NCBI GenBank assembly: GCA_902798285.1
Contig: CADBVZ010000005.1
Span: forward strand, 1-64,000
Reading direction: 5' to 3'
Length of the DNA stretch: 64,000 nucleotides
Origin: an uncultured Prevotella sp.
Lineage (GTDB): Bacteria > Bacteroidota > Bacteroidia > Bacteroidales > Bacteroidaceae
Part shown: positions 7,097 to 16,041 of the stretch, in pieces
How the letters are laid out: every line of letters begins with the position of its first letter
Numbering within the stretch: the stretch's first letter is position 1
Position numbers and translations under genes: made by a program
Notes under the pieces: generated by a model
Database searches by the model: none
The model's input: the letters and a program-made list of their open reading frames with translations, nothing else
What the model was told of the DNA's origin: nothing

Positions 7097-8878
7097 CTAC
7101 ATACGCTCAGGCACTTCGATGCCCAGCAGACTCATGGCGTTCTTAATGATCTTGGCTACATTCTTGGCCAAAACCAGGCGGAAGAGCTTCTTCTGCTCAT
7201 CGGGCTCGTTGAGGATAGAGTAGTCATGATAGAACTGATTGAACACCTTGGTGAGTTCGTAGCAGTAGTTGGCGATGCCAGAGGGCGAGTAGTCCTTACC
7301 AGCCTGCTCTACAGCAGCACCAAATTCGTTCATCTTCTGGATGAGCTCCACCTCCTTCTCATTCAATTGAATATTGAAAGTTGAAGATTGAATATCATTT
7401 CCTGCCTTGCGGAGGATAGAACGGATTCGAGCGTAGGTGTACTGGATGAAAGGACCTGTATTGCCGTTGAAATCGATACTTTCCTCCGGATTGAAGAGCA
7501 TGTTCTTGCGTGCATCCACCTTGAGGATGAAGTACTTCAGGGCGCCCATACCAACGATACGGGCTATCTCGCGACGTTCCTCTTCTGTCATATCGTCGAA
7601 TTTGCCCAATTCCATCGAGGTCTTGTAGGCATCTTCCACCATCAGCTGCATCAGATCGTCAGCATCGACAACAGTTCCTTCGCGAGACTTCATCTTACCA
7701 TTGGGGAGTTCCACCATACCATAAGAGAAGTGTGTGAGCTCCTTACCCCACTTGAAGCCTAAGCGATCGAGCAGGATGGAGAGCACCTGGAAGTGGTAGT
7801 TCTGCTCATTACCTACTACGTAGATCATCTTATCGATGGGGAAATCCTGGAAGCGCATCTCTGCTGTACCAATGTCCTGAGTCATATAAACGCTGGTTCC
7901 ATCGCTACGGAGCAAGAGTTTCTGGTCCAGACCCTCGTTAGTGAGATCAGCCCAAACGGAGTTGTCCTCATGGCGCTCGAAGAGTCCCTTGGCGAGTCCT
8001 TCCTCTACCTTGGCCTTACCCTTGAGGTAGGTCTGGCTCTCGTAGTAGATCTTATCGAACGATACACCCATCTTCTTGTAAGTCTCATCGAAACCTGCAT
8101 AAACCCAGGAGTTCATCTTCTCCCAGAGGGCACGAACCTCAGGATCGTTCTGCTCCCATTTCACCAGCATCTCATGGGCTTCCTTGATGAGGGGAGCCTC
8201 TTGCTTGGCCTTCTCCTCGTCCATACCCTGGGCCACGAGTTCCTTGATTTCATCGCGATAATGCTTATCGAAAGCTACGTAGTAGTCGCCAATCAGGTGG
8301 TCGCCCTTCTTGCCAGAGGTCTCAGGGGTTTCACCATTACCCCACTTCAACCAAGCCAGCATAGACTTGCAGATGTGGATACCACGATCGTTCACGATAT
8401 TGGTCTTCACCACCTTGTTGCCATTAGCCTCCATAATCTGGGCTAACGACCAGCCTAACAGGTTGTTACGCACATGACCGAGGTGAAGGGGTTTGTTGGT
8501 ATTGGGCGATGAATACTCGATCATCACAAGGGGAGAATCCTCTGTGGCCTTCTTCATGCCAAAGTTATCGTCCTTATCGATGGCGCTCAGCAACTCTGTC
8601 CATGCACCATCGCCAACGCTGAGGTTCAGGAATCCCTTCACCACGTTGAACTTCTCTACAGCCGAGCAATTCTGCTGCAGATATTCGCCAATCTCCTGGG
8701 CCGTTTGCTCAGGACTCTTCTTGGCAGCCTTTACAAAGGGGAACACCACGAGTGTCAGGTTACCCTCAAACTCACTTCTCGTCTTCTGCAGCTGCAGCAT
8801 TTTTTCGTTGGCATCCATGCCATAAAGGGCCTTAACAGCCTCACCTGCAGCCTTGCTGATCAATGCTTCTATATTCAT
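7097..8878 (-). CDS. argS: Arginyl-tRNA synthetase
   Basis: This is a 593-residue class I aminoacyl-tRNA synthetase that charges tRNA-Arg in the cytoplasm. The N-terminal Add1 domain (1-115) is followed by the HIGH-type motif HLGH at 132-135 in NTNKPLHLGHVRNN. The KMSK-like region reads KMKSREGT near residue 393. The C-terminal DALR anticodon-binding helices end in a normal GIEVPERM terminus. Length is typical. A short A/T repeat-like stretch (7361-7395) encodes QSSTFNIQ-type residues at the junction before the anticodon-binding domain and looks like an in-frame insertion. The gene has its own -7 box at 8898 and is divergent from the MATE gene. Confidence 0.97.
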   Translation of the reverse strand: MNIEALISKAAGEAVKALYGMDANEKMLQLQKTRSEFEGNLTLVVFPFVKAAKKSPEQTAQEIGEYLQQNCSAVEKFNVVKGFLNLSVGDGAWTELLSAIDKDDNFGMKKATEDSPLVMIEYSSPNTNKPLHLGHVRNNLLGWSLAQIMEANGNKVVKTNIVNDRGIHICKSMLAWLKWGNGETPETSGKKGDHLIGDYYVAFDKHYRDEIKELVAQGMDEEKAKQEAPLIKEAHEMLVKWEQNDPEVRALWEKMNSWVYAGFDETYKKMGVSFDKIYYESQTYLKGKAKVEEGLAKGLFERHEDNSVWADLTNEGLDQKLLLRSDGTSVYMTQDIGTAEMRFQDFPIDKMIYVVGNEQNYHFQVLSILLDRLGFKWGKELTHFSYGMVELPNGKMKSREGTVVDADDLMQLMVEDAYKTSMELGKFDDMTEEERREIARIVGMGALKYFILKVDARKNMLFNPEESIDFNGNTGPFIQYTYARIRSILRKAGNDIQSSTFNIQLNEKEVELIQKMNEFGAAVEQAGKDYSPSGIANYCYELTKVFNQFYHDYSILNEPDEQKKLFRLVLAKNVAKIIKNAMSLLGIEVPERM

Positions 8879-8897
8879 ACCTTTCGAATTTTGGGTG

Positions 8898-8905
8898 CAA
8901 AATTA
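8898..8905 (-). promoter_or_regulatory. -7 box of argS
   Basis: Minus-strand TAATTTTG matches TAnnTTTG, 19 nt before the argS ATG. Confidence 0.5.
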
Positions 8906-8926
8906 CGAAAAATAAAATAAAAAACG

Positions 8927-8934
8927 TAACTTTG
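8927..8934 (+). promoter_or_regulatory. -7 box of the MATE transporter gene
   Basis: TAACTTTG ends 8 nt before the ATG at 8943, so the mRNA leader would be only a few bases or absent. Confidence 0.55.
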
Positions 8935-8942
8935 CAACGAAA

Positions 8943-10241
8943 ATGAATATCAGAGACCGTCAAATCTTACAAATTGCCCTTCCTAGCATCGTTTCAAACA
9001 TCACGGTGCCTCTTCTTGGAATGATCGATGTGGCTATTGTTGGCCACATGGGTAGTCCTGTTTACATAGGGGCTGTGGCTGTGGGTTCGATGATATTCAA
9101 TCTCGTCTATTGGCTCTTTGGTTTTCTACGGATGGGCTCGAGTGGTATGACCTCCCAGGCTTTGGGGCGCAAAGACTTGACTGAAGTCACAAGGATTCTG
9201 GTGCGTTCTGTCGTCATCGCCCTTGGTATCGCCCTCTTGTTGGTGGTGCTTCAAATGCCGATGAAATGGGCTGCTTTCTCCTTGATTGGTCCTACGGAAG
9301 ATGTTGCGCCCTTTGCTTCCACCTACTTTAATATTGTCATCTGGGGTGCTCCTGCTTCGTTGGCACTTTTCAGTCTGATGGGTTGGTTTATTGGTATGCA
9401 GAACACGCGATTCCCCATGTTCATCAGCATCATGCAGAACGTGGTGAACATCCTGGCTTCGCTCACGCTGGTTTATGGCTTTGGCATGAAGATCGAGGGT
9501 GTGGCTCTGGGTACTGTTATAGCACAATATGCTGGTTTCATCGTGGCTATCGCTTTGTTGCTGAAATATTACGGAAGATTGTTCCCCTATTATCGTGGCG
9601 AAAGACTCTTCAAGGATATCAGCGCCTTCTTCCATGTAAACAGCGACATCTTCCTTCGTACGCTTTGCTTGGTGACTGTAAACCTCTACTTCACCTCTGC
9701 AGGAGCACGTAGCGGGGCTGTGATTCTATCAGTAAATACAGTCATGATGCAACTTTATCTCTTCTTCTCGTATTTCATGGATGGCTTTGCCTATGCTGGT
9801 GAGGCACTTGGAGGCAAGACGTATGGAGCCAAGAACAAAACAGCCTTCAGCGAAACACTTCGTAGACTCTGGATGTGGATGCTGATAGTAACAACAGTCT
9901 ACACCTTATTATATATCATAGGTGGCAGATGGATATTCAGCATCCTGACGGATGAACCCCAGGTGATTGCTGCATCAGACGAGTATCTTTGGTGGACTTG
10001 GCTCGTGCCAGCAGCAGGAAGCGTAGCCTTTATCTGGGATGGCATATTCATCGGCATCACAGCCACTCGTGGCATGCTGGTATCTTCGTTCGTCTCTGCC
10101 CTCTGTTTCTTTGGTTTGTATCTGCTCACGGAACCCCTTTGGGGCAATCATGGACTTTGGCTCGCCATGATCGTCTACCTAGCCATGAGGGGTATATTGC
10201 AAACTATCTGGTACAGATTAAGAATAATTAACGCGATATGA
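8943..10241 (+). CDS. MATE family efflux transporter
   Basis: This 432-residue membrane protein has twelve predicted hydrophobic segments in two similar halves. Its start, RQILQIALPSIVSNITVPLLGMIDVAIVG..., is the usual MATE/DinF N-terminal helix. MATE proteins export cationic drugs or metabolites using a Na+ or H+ gradient in the inner membrane. Residues in the first half (GMIDVAIVGHMG, RMGSSGMTSQALG) fit the DinF-like branch. The substrate is unknown. The gene is divergent from argS and followed 60 bp later by the radical SAM-linked lipoprotein. Confidence 0.93.
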   Translation: MNIRDRQILQIALPSIVSNITVPLLGMIDVAIVGHMGSPVYIGAVAVGSMIFNLVYWLFGFLRMGSSGMTSQALGRKDLTEVTRILVRSVVIALGIALLLVVLQMPMKWAAFSLIGPTEDVAPFASTYFNIVIWGAPASLALFSLMGWFIGMQNTRFPMFISIMQNVVNILASLTLVYGFGMKIEGVALGTVIAQYAGFIVAIALLLKYYGRLFPYYRGERLFKDISAFFHVNSDIFLRTLCLVTVNLYFTSAGARSGAVILSVNTVMMQLYLFFSYFMDGFAYAGEALGGKTYGAKNKTAFSETLRRLWMWMLIVTTVYTLLYIIGGRWIFSILTDEPQVIAASDEYLWWTWLVPAAGSVAFIWDGIFIGITATRGMLVSSFVSALCFFGLYLLTEPLWGNHGLWLAMIVYLAMRGILQTIWYRLRIINAI

Positions 10242-10301
10242 TGCAAGGTTTCCTCTCCAAATCAGTTATTAGAGAAAGAACCCATTATAATAAAAAGAAA
10301 G

Positions 10302-10766
10302 ATGAAAGTAAGATTTAATCGCTGGTACAATGCTGTTTTAACAGCTCTGCTGACCATGTTAGGCTATGGTTGCTCATCAACTGAGGAGAACATGGATATG
10401 TATGGAACTATTGTAGAGTATGGTTGTCCGTATGCTGATTATGTGGTCAAGGGCTCAGTAACAGATGAAGTTGGCAATCCCATTCAGGGCATCAAGATAA
10501 CTGCCCCAAATGGTTCTGACTTGGATAGCCAATTTAACCAAATTGTTCAGACAGATGCTAAAGGAAACTTTACGCTGAAAGAATTCTCCTCCATGAGAGG
10601 GCATGATATGATTGTCGAGGATATCGATGGTGAGGCTAACGGAGGGGAATTTCTGAGTGATACCATTCTGGTGGAGACATTGCCTATGACTCAAACAGAA
10701 AAAGGCAAGGGATGGTATGGCGGAAAGTTTGACGTAAAGGCTGATATCAAACTAAAGAAGAAATAA
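10302..10766 (+). CDS. Radical SAM-associated lipoprotein
   Basis: This 154-residue exported protein has a hydrophobic N-terminus ending in MLGYGC (Cys24), a plausible lipobox. A conserved-looking MYGTIVEYGCPYADY segment (about 34-48) precedes a carboxypeptidase-regulatory-like Ig domain (VKGSVTDEVGNPIQGIKI, then TDAKGNFTL). A Lys-rich C-terminus ends the protein. It matches my recollection of the small lipoprotein family always found beside a dedicated radical SAM/SPASM enzyme in Bacteroidetes (TIGR04134-type). Its stop overlaps the start of that enzyme (TAATG), which indicates translational coupling. It may be the modification target, with the YGCPYADY segment as the most distinctive part; this is inference. 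Confidence 0.8.
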   Translation: MKVRFNRWYNAVLTALLTMLGYGCSSTEENMDMYGTIVEYGCPYADYVVKGSVTDEVGNPIQGIKITAPNGSDLDSQFNQIVQTDAKGNFTLKEFSSMRGHDMIVEDIDGEANGGEFLSDTILVETLPMTQTEKGKGWYGGKFDVKADIKLKKK

Positions 10767-11848
10767 TGAAACCTACCCCACTAACCCTCAAGAAGAAACT
10801 CGCCCTGGAACTATGGCGCCAACAGCAGAAGATGGTGCGCGAGGAACATCCGCTGAAACAGCTGTTCTGGGAGTGCACCTTGCGTTGTGACTTAAAATGT
10901 CGCCATTGTGGAAGCGATTGTAAGATGCAACCAGAGAGCATGGACATGCCCAAGGAGGATTTTTTGCGTGTACTCGATGGAATCGCGAAAAAGACGGATC
11001 CACATAAGGTGTTTGTCATCGTCTCTGGTGGCGAACCCCTGATGCGACGAGATATTGAGGAATGTGGAAGAGCCATCTATGAGAAGGGATTCCCATGGGG
11101 TATGGTAACGAATGCTCTCCATCTGACCCCTCAACGTTGGCAAGGACTCCTGAAAGCTGGCATTCGCTCCATGGCTATCAGTCTGGATGGTTTGGAGGAG
11201 GAACACAACTGGATGAGAGGCAATGATCAGAGTTTCCACATGGTAAGTCAAGCGCTGGATATGCTGGTGGCTAAGGGTGATTTCTTATTCGATATCGTTA
11301 CCTGCGTGAATCGTAGGAACTATCCAAAGCTCGATGAAATCAAGGAATTCCTGATCTCCAAGGGTGTGAAACGTTGGCGACTCTTTACTGTTTTCCCTGT
11401 AGGACGTGCTGCTTTGGATCCTGATATGAGATTGACCAATGAGGAGTTTCGTGGGGTATTCGAATATTTGAAGAAGACTCGTGAGGAGGGTAGGATTCGT
11501 GTGGACTATGGTTGCGAGGGCTTCTTAGGCAATTATGAGGGAGAAGTACGTACACGTATTTTCTCTTGTCAGGCTGGCGTAACGGTGGGTTCTGTGATGG
11601 CAGATGGTTCGATAGCTGCTTGTGCCAGCATTCGTGCTGACTATAACCAAGGCAATATCTACGAGGATGACTTCATGGATGTATGGGAGAATCGCTACCA
11701 TCCCTATCGTCATCGTGAATGGATGAAAACGGGCGAATGTGCCTCCTGCAAATACTTCCGCTATTGCCAAGGCAATGGTATGCATCTGCGCGATGGTGAT
11801 GGCAAACTTTTGCTTTGCCATTTAAAACGCTTGAATTCGAGTCTGTAA
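10766..11848 (+). CDS. Radical SAM/SPASM enzyme paired with lipoprotein
   Basis: This 360-residue enzyme carries the radical SAM iron-sulfur motif CDLKCRHC (Cys41, 45, 48), the SAM-binding SGGEPL (88-93) and the usual (beta/alpha) barrel. The C-terminal region has a SPASM-type cysteine set: Cys250, 268, 286, 325, 328, 334 and 351, which would bind auxiliary [4Fe-4S] clusters. Enzymes of this group commonly modify ribosomally made peptides or proteins. The start overlaps the stop of the preceding lipoprotein gene by one base, and no other target peptide gene is nearby. It fits the TIGR04133-like family that co-occurs with that lipoprotein. The reaction is not known to me. Confidence 0.88.
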   Translation: MKPTPLTLKKKLALELWRQQQKMVREEHPLKQLFWECTLRCDLKCRHCGSDCKMQPESMDMPKEDFLRVLDGIAKKTDPHKVFVIVSGGEPLMRRDIEECGRAIYEKGFPWGMVTNALHLTPQRWQGLLKAGIRSMAISLDGLEEEHNWMRGNDQSFHMVSQALDMLVAKGDFLFDIVTCVNRRNYPKLDEIKEFLISKGVKRWRLFTVFPVGRAALDPDMRLTNEEFRGVFEYLKKTREEGRIRVDYGCEGFLGNYEGEVRTRIFSCQAGVTVGSVMADGSIAACASIRADYNQGNIYEDDFMDVWENRYHPYRHREWMKTGECASCKYFRYCQGNGMHLRDGDGKLLLCHLKRLNSSL

Positions 11849-11857
11849 AGGCAATCC

Positions 11858-12646
11858 CTAAATCACTTGGAAATGGCGAAGGGCATTGAGGATGCCATCG
11901 TCATCAACAGATGTGGTAACATAGTCGGCTTGCTGTTTCAGTTCATCGATGGCATTACCCATAGCAACACCGATTCCAGCCTGAAGAATCATTGAGGTAT
12001 CATTACCACCATCACCAAAAGCGATGGTACGACTAGGATCGAATCCCTCATGACGAGCCATCGCGAGGATGCCCTTGCCTTTATCGGCTCCATTAGCTGT
12101 GATATCCGTAAACTCCGGATGCCAACGACCTGATACGCATTTCGGCATACGGGCCATCAATTCTGGTTCGTATTCTGGGGGGAAGAAAGGCGTAAGTTGT
12201 AGGATATCTTCTTGGAGTACTTCCTCTAACGGCGAAGCTTTATCCAGATTCTTCACAGCCAGCATCTGACGGAAGATTCGATCCACATCACCCTTCGGAT
12301 CAAGGACGGCCACATTCTTCCGGCCCACAACAATAACGCTATATCCTTTGGCCTTAGAATCCTCTATACACGTCATAACATCCTGTGTATCAATTGGTTG
12401 GCAACTTACAAACCCCTCGCCAACATAACACAAGGCACCATTGGTGGTGATGTATCCATCGATGAGATGCTCAATGGCACCCAGGTTCGTGATGATGATT
12501 GGAGGACGTCCTGTAGCAATGTAAACACGTGAGCCATTGGCCTTGGCTTGAGTCAAGGCAAGGATAGTGGAAGGTGGAATCTCGTGGGTCTTAAAACTTA
12601 CGAGTGTTCCATCAATGTCGAAAAATAAAGCGTATCTCTGATTCAT
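11858..12646 (-). CDS. HAD family hydrolase, Cof/IIB type
   Basis: This 262-residue phosphatase-like protein has all HAD motifs: DIDGT with Asp10 and Asp12 (nucleophile and acid/base), Thr45 in ATGRPP, Lys189 in ADKGKG, and GDGGND with Asp212 and Asp216. The central cap domain (about 80-185) is of the alpha/beta type IIB. Members dephosphorylate sugar phosphates, nucleotides or cofactors; the substrate cannot be inferred. It lies 12 nt downstream of the AlkD-like gene in the same direction, so they probably share a transcript. It converges with the radical SAM gene. Confidence 0.9.
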   Translation of the reverse strand: MNQRYALFFDIDGTLVSFKTHEIPPSTILALTQAKANGSRVYIATGRPPIIITNLGAIEHLIDGYITTNGALCYVGEGFVSCQPIDTQDVMTCIEDSKAKGYSVIVVGRKNVAVLDPKGDVDRIFRQMLAVKNLDKASPLEEVLQEDILQLTPFFPPEYEPELMARMPKCVSGRWHPEFTDITANGADKGKGILAMARHEGFDPSRTIAFGDGGNDTSMILQAGIGVAMGNAIDELKQQADYVTTSVDDDGILNALRHFQVI

Positions 12647-12658
12647 AACTATTATCCA

Positions 12659-13417
12659 TTATAATTTCATCCAATATTGACGTTCGCGCTCTGGCATCTT
12701 TTCGATGGCATAGCGAAGCATGGTGCGAGGCATCTCATGGACATGCTGATGAAGAAAATCACGAAGCAGATCCATATCTACGCGTTTACCCATCTCGCGA
12801 AGCATCCACCCTACAGCCTTGTGCATCAAGTCATGAGGATGATGGAGATGAATCTCTGCATATCGCAAACACCACGACGGATCGCCCATCTGCGAAGTCT
12901 TCCACGAACAAACCATACTCATACGCTGTTTCCAGAGGTTATCGCTCTGGGCCAACTCGTCGAGCACCTTTATCTTATAGTCCTTATCGCCAAGAGTAGA
13001 GGGCAAAAGCAACCAATGGCCCAGAATCTTGTGTACTGAGAGATCCACCAGATCCCAGTTATTGGCTTTCTCTGCATACTTAAGATATAATTTCAAAATC
13101 TCATCGCGCTTGCGGATGGCGGATTGATCGTTTTCGAGCCGTTTCACCGATAACTTTTCGAACTTCGACACAAGAATCAAGAATCCGCAAAGGCGCACTT
13201 CATGCCAATGATTCATCAGCAATTCAGGCACTTCATCCAAGGGGAAATCCTTCGCTACAGCTTTTACCACCTCACGAGTCTGGGGTACTTTCAGTCCTAA
13301 GAACTCATCGCCCTCACCATACTCGCCCGGACCTGTTTTGAAGAAGCCCATGAGTATCTTTCGTTGCTCGTCATCCTGCAACGATTCCATATAACTGATT
13401 ACTTCCTTGGCATTCAT
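12659..13417 (-). CDS. DNA alkylation repair protein (AlkD-like)
   Basis: This 252-residue all-helical HEAT-repeat protein has the family N-terminal signature FFKTGPGEYGEGDEFLGLKVP (about 26-46). AlkD enzymes are DNA glycosylases that remove positively charged alkylated bases. The family Trp/Asp catalytic region corresponds to NNWDLVDLSVHKILG (about 118-132). It is divergent from mnmG, with its own -7 box at 13462. Confidence 0.9.
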   Translation of the reverse strand: MNAKEVISYMESLQDDEQRKILMGFFKTGPGEYGEGDEFLGLKVPQTREVVKAVAKDFPLDEVPELLMNHWHEVRLCGFLILVSKFEKLSVKRLENDQSAIRKRDEILKLYLKYAEKANNWDLVDLSVHKILGHWLLLPSTLGDKDYKIKVLDELAQSDNLWKQRMSMVCSWKTSQMGDPSWCLRYAEIHLHHPHDLMHKAVGWMLREMGKRVDMDLLRDFLHQHVHEMPRTMLRYAIEKMPERERQYWMKL

Positions 13418-13461
13418 AGCCTATTTCTTCTTTCGGATAAACATTTTATTTTTAAACGGTG

Positions 13462-13469
13462 CAAAAATA
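13462..13469 (-). promoter_or_regulatory. -7 box of alkD-like gene
   Basis: Minus-strand TATTTTTG fits TAnnTTTG. A TTG-type -33 element lies about 20 bp upstream on the same strand, overlapping the mnmG promoter. Confidence 0.5.
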
Positions 13470-13481
13470 CAAAAATATTCG

Positions 13482-13489
13482 TATCTTTG
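13482..13489 (+). promoter_or_regulatory. -7 box of mnmG
   Basis: TATCTTTG ends 8 nt before an ATG that opens a 3-codon ORF (ATGAAAAAATAATG) whose stop overlaps the mnmG start. Confidence 0.6.
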
Positions 13490-13508
13490 CAACCAAAATG
13501 AAAAAATA

Positions 13509-15422
13509 ATGATACTAAAGTATGATGTCATCGTGATAGGAGGTGGACATGCTGGTTGCGAAGCAGCATGTGCCTCTGCCAATATGGGTGCTAAGACCTG
13601 TTTGGTAACGATGGATATGAATAAGATTGCCCAAATGTCGTGCAATCCTGCTATCGGCGGAATAGCTAAAGGTCAGATAGTCAGGGAGATAGATGCACTC
13701 GGAGGACAGATGGGCCTTGTTACTGATGCCACCGCCATCCAGTTCCGTATGCTGAATGTTGGTAAGGGTCCGGCTATGTGGAGCCCCAGAGCCCAATGCG
13801 ATAGAGGTAAATTTATCTGGCAATGGCGCAAACATATCGATGAAACCGAGAATTTGGAGGTTTGGCAAGACCAGGCTGATGAACTGATTACTGAACCCAT
13901 AGAGGGGGCTTCTGATGGAAATCAGGTTCGAGCCATTGGTGTGCGCACCATTTGGGGGGCAGAACTTTATGCCAAATGTGTGGTAATTACAGCAGGAACC
14001 TTCCTCAACGGATTGATGCACATAGGACGAAAGATGGTGGCTGGGGGAAGAATTGCAGAGCCAGCAGTACCCCACTTCACGGAGAGCATCACGAGGCATG
14101 GTGTCACTTCGGCCAGAATGAAAACGGGCACCCCAGTCCGTATAGACAAACGCTCGATTCATTTCGATGAAATGGAAGTTCAACCTGGTGAAACTCGCCC
14201 TTACCAGTTTAGTTATCTGAACAAAGGTGGCGCCTTAAAGCAATTGCCTTGCTGGACCGTTAATACTAATGCGGAAGTTCACGAGATACTAAAGAGTGGA
14301 CTCGAAGATTCACCTTTATATAATGGACAGATTCAATCGATAGGTCCTCGCTATTGTCCTTCGATTGAAACGAAGTTGGTTACCTTCCCTGATCGTGATA
14401 AGCATCCGCTATTCCTTGAGCCAGAAGGCGAGGATACCAACGAGATGTACCTGAATGGATTCTCTTCGTCCCTTCCCATGGATGTCCAGATTGAGGCTTT
14501 GAAGAAGATGCCGGCTTTCAGGGATATCAAGGTATATCGTCCTGGTTATGCCATAGAATACGATTTCTTCGATCCTACCCAACTGAATCATTCGTTGGAA
14601 TCGAAGATTATTTCCAACCTCTTCATGGCCGGACAAGTAAATGGAACCACAGGATACGAGGAGGCTGGAGGTCAAGGCACCTTGGCAGGAATCAATGCAG
14701 CCCTGAAAGCTGGTGCTGAAAGTGAGAGCCAATATTCGCCCTTCGTTCTCCATCGCGACGAAGCATATATTGGCGTATTGATCGATGATTTGGTAACCAA
14801 GGGTGTTGATGAGCCTTATCGTATGTTCACCTCCAGAGCTGAGTATCGCATCCTTCTGCGTCAAGATGATGCCGATGCTCGTTTAACGGAAAAGGCATAC
14901 GATCTTGGTTTGGCCAAAAGGGATAGATATGATTGGTGGATAGAGAAAAAGCAGCATATCGAAGAAATCGAGACTTTCTGTCAGAACTTCGCGATAAAAC
15001 CGCGCCTGATTAATTCCGCTCTCGAGGCCCTTGGCACTACCCCACTCCAGTTTGGTTGCAAGCTGATCGATCTGGTGAACCGTCCCCAGCTGAATCTTTC
15101 GAATCTCTCAGAGTTGATTCCTCAATTAAAAGAGGTACTAAACCGCCCGATTAATCGAAAAGAGGAGATTGCAGAGGCTGCAGAGATCAGAATGAAATAT
15201 AAAGGATACATCGAACGCGAGAAGATCGTTGCTGAAAAAATGCACCGTTTGGAGAACATTAAGATTCGTGGACACTTCAATTACGAAGAACTAAAAGGTC
15301 TCTCTACGGAGTGCAGACAAAAGCTCATGAAGATTCAGCCCGAAACTTTGGCTCAGGCAAGTCGCATTCCTGGGGTATCGCCCAGCGACATTAATGTGCT
15401 CTTGGTATTGATGGGGCGATGA
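13509..15422 (+). CDS. mnmG: tRNA uridine-5-carboxymethylaminomethyl modification enzyme MnmG
   Basis: From the ATG at 13509 the protein has 637 residues, the usual MnmG (GidA) length. It begins MILKYDVIVIGGGHAGCEA with the FAD-binding GGGHAG at residues 11-16 and carries the family NPAIGGIAKG segment. With MnmE it modifies the wobble uridine of several tRNAs. The frame is open about 100 bp upstream, but those residues are not conserved-looking and the promoter lies inside that stretch, so the inner ATG is chosen. The stop codon is immediately followed by a parS-type palindrome. apt follows 50 bp later. mnmG is often near the origin in bacterial chromosomes. Confidence 0.97.
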   Translation: MILKYDVIVIGGGHAGCEAACASANMGAKTCLVTMDMNKIAQMSCNPAIGGIAKGQIVREIDALGGQMGLVTDATAIQFRMLNVGKGPAMWSPRAQCDRGKFIWQWRKHIDETENLEVWQDQADELITEPIEGASDGNQVRAIGVRTIWGAELYAKCVVITAGTFLNGLMHIGRKMVAGGRIAEPAVPHFTESITRHGVTSARMKTGTPVRIDKRSIHFDEMEVQPGETRPYQFSYLNKGGALKQLPCWTVNTNAEVHEILKSGLEDSPLYNGQIQSIGPRYCPSIETKLVTFPDRDKHPLFLEPEGEDTNEMYLNGFSSSLPMDVQIEALKKMPAFRDIKVYRPGYAIEYDFFDPTQLNHSLESKIISNLFMAGQVNGTTGYEEAGGQGTLAGINAALKAGAESESQYSPFVLHRDEAYIGVLIDDLVTKGVDEPYRMFTSRAEYRILLRQDDADARLTEKAYDLGLAKRDRYDWWIEKKQHIEEIETFCQNFAIKPRLINSALEALGTTPLQFGCKLIDLVNRPQLNLSNLSELIPQLKEVLNRPINRKEEIAEAAEIRMKYKGYIEREKIVAEKMHRLENIKIRGHFNYEELKGLSTECRQKLMKIQPETLAQASRIPGVSPSDINVLLVLMGR

Positions 15423-15438
15423 TGTTTCACGTGAAACA
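15423..15438. other. parS-type ParB binding site, copy 1
   Basis: TGTTTCACGTGAAACA is a perfect 16-bp palindrome fitting the bacterial parS consensus TGTTNCACGTGAAACA. It starts at the base after the mnmG stop. Confidence 0.85.
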
Positions 15439-15472
15439 AAGATGATTGTACAAACACTATAACTCATTGATT

Positions 15473-16000
15473 ATGAATAACAAAGTACTGATTGACAATC
15501 TGCGTTGCATACCAGATTTCCCCAAAAAGGGCATCAACTTCAGAGACGTTACCACCCTCTACAAGGATGCCAAGTGTTTACAGATTATGCTCGACGAACT
15601 CGAGGCCATTTACAAAGACAAGGGCATCACGAAGATCGTAGGTATCGAGAGTCGTGGTTTTGTGATGGCTTCGGCCCTCGCTGGTCGTCTGGGTTGTGGC
15701 GTTGTTTTGGCTCGTAAACCAGGAAAGCTTCCCTCAACAGTTATCAAAGAGTCGTTCTCTAAGGAATATGGTGTCGATACCATCGAGATGCACATCGACT
15801 CCATCGATGAAAACGATGTGGTTCTGATCCACGATGATCTGTTGGCTACAGGCGGTACAGCTAAGGCTGCTTATAACCTGGTTCAGCACTTCCACCCCAA
15901 GAAGGTGTACATGAACTTCATCATCGAGATTACGGATGAAGGTCTGCATGGTCGTGACCTCTTTAAGGACATCGATCTCACCACCCTCCTGACTATTTAA
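15473..16000 (+). CDS. apt: Adenine phosphoribosyltransferase
   Basis: The protein has 175 residues from the ATG at 15473; an upstream in-frame ATG at 15446 adds nine residues that are not part of the family. The type I PRTase fold is shown by IPDFPKKGINFRDVT near the start, IESRGF in the middle, and the PRPP-binding loop VLIHDDLLATGGTAKA. It converts adenine and PRPP to AMP in purine salvage. It sits between two parS-type sites and is followed by a strong terminator at 16008. Confidence 0.96.
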   Translation: MNNKVLIDNLRCIPDFPKKGINFRDVTTLYKDAKCLQIMLDELEAIYKDKGITKIVGIESRGFVMASALAGRLGCGVVLARKPGKLPSTVIKESFSKEYGVDTIEMHIDSIDENDVVLIHDDLLATGGTAKAAYNLVQHFHPKKVYMNFIIEITDEGLHGRDLFKDIDLTTLLTI

Positions 16001-16007
16001 TAAATCA

Positions 16008-16037
16008 AAGCTCCCCTCCCACTCAGGAGGGGCTTTT
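16008..16037 (+). terminator. Rho-independent terminator after apt
   Basis: A GC-rich stem (AAGCTCCCCTCC with GGAGGGGCTTT, one bulge) is followed by TTTTAAATT. The loop side CACTCA and arm GGAGGGG resemble the hairpins at 18207. Confidence 0.8.
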
Positions 16038-16041
16038 AAAT

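Noticed and set aside
13407-13508. N-terminal extension of mnmG
   Set aside because: The promoter and the divergent alkD-like gene start lie in this stretch; the conserved protein begins at 13509.
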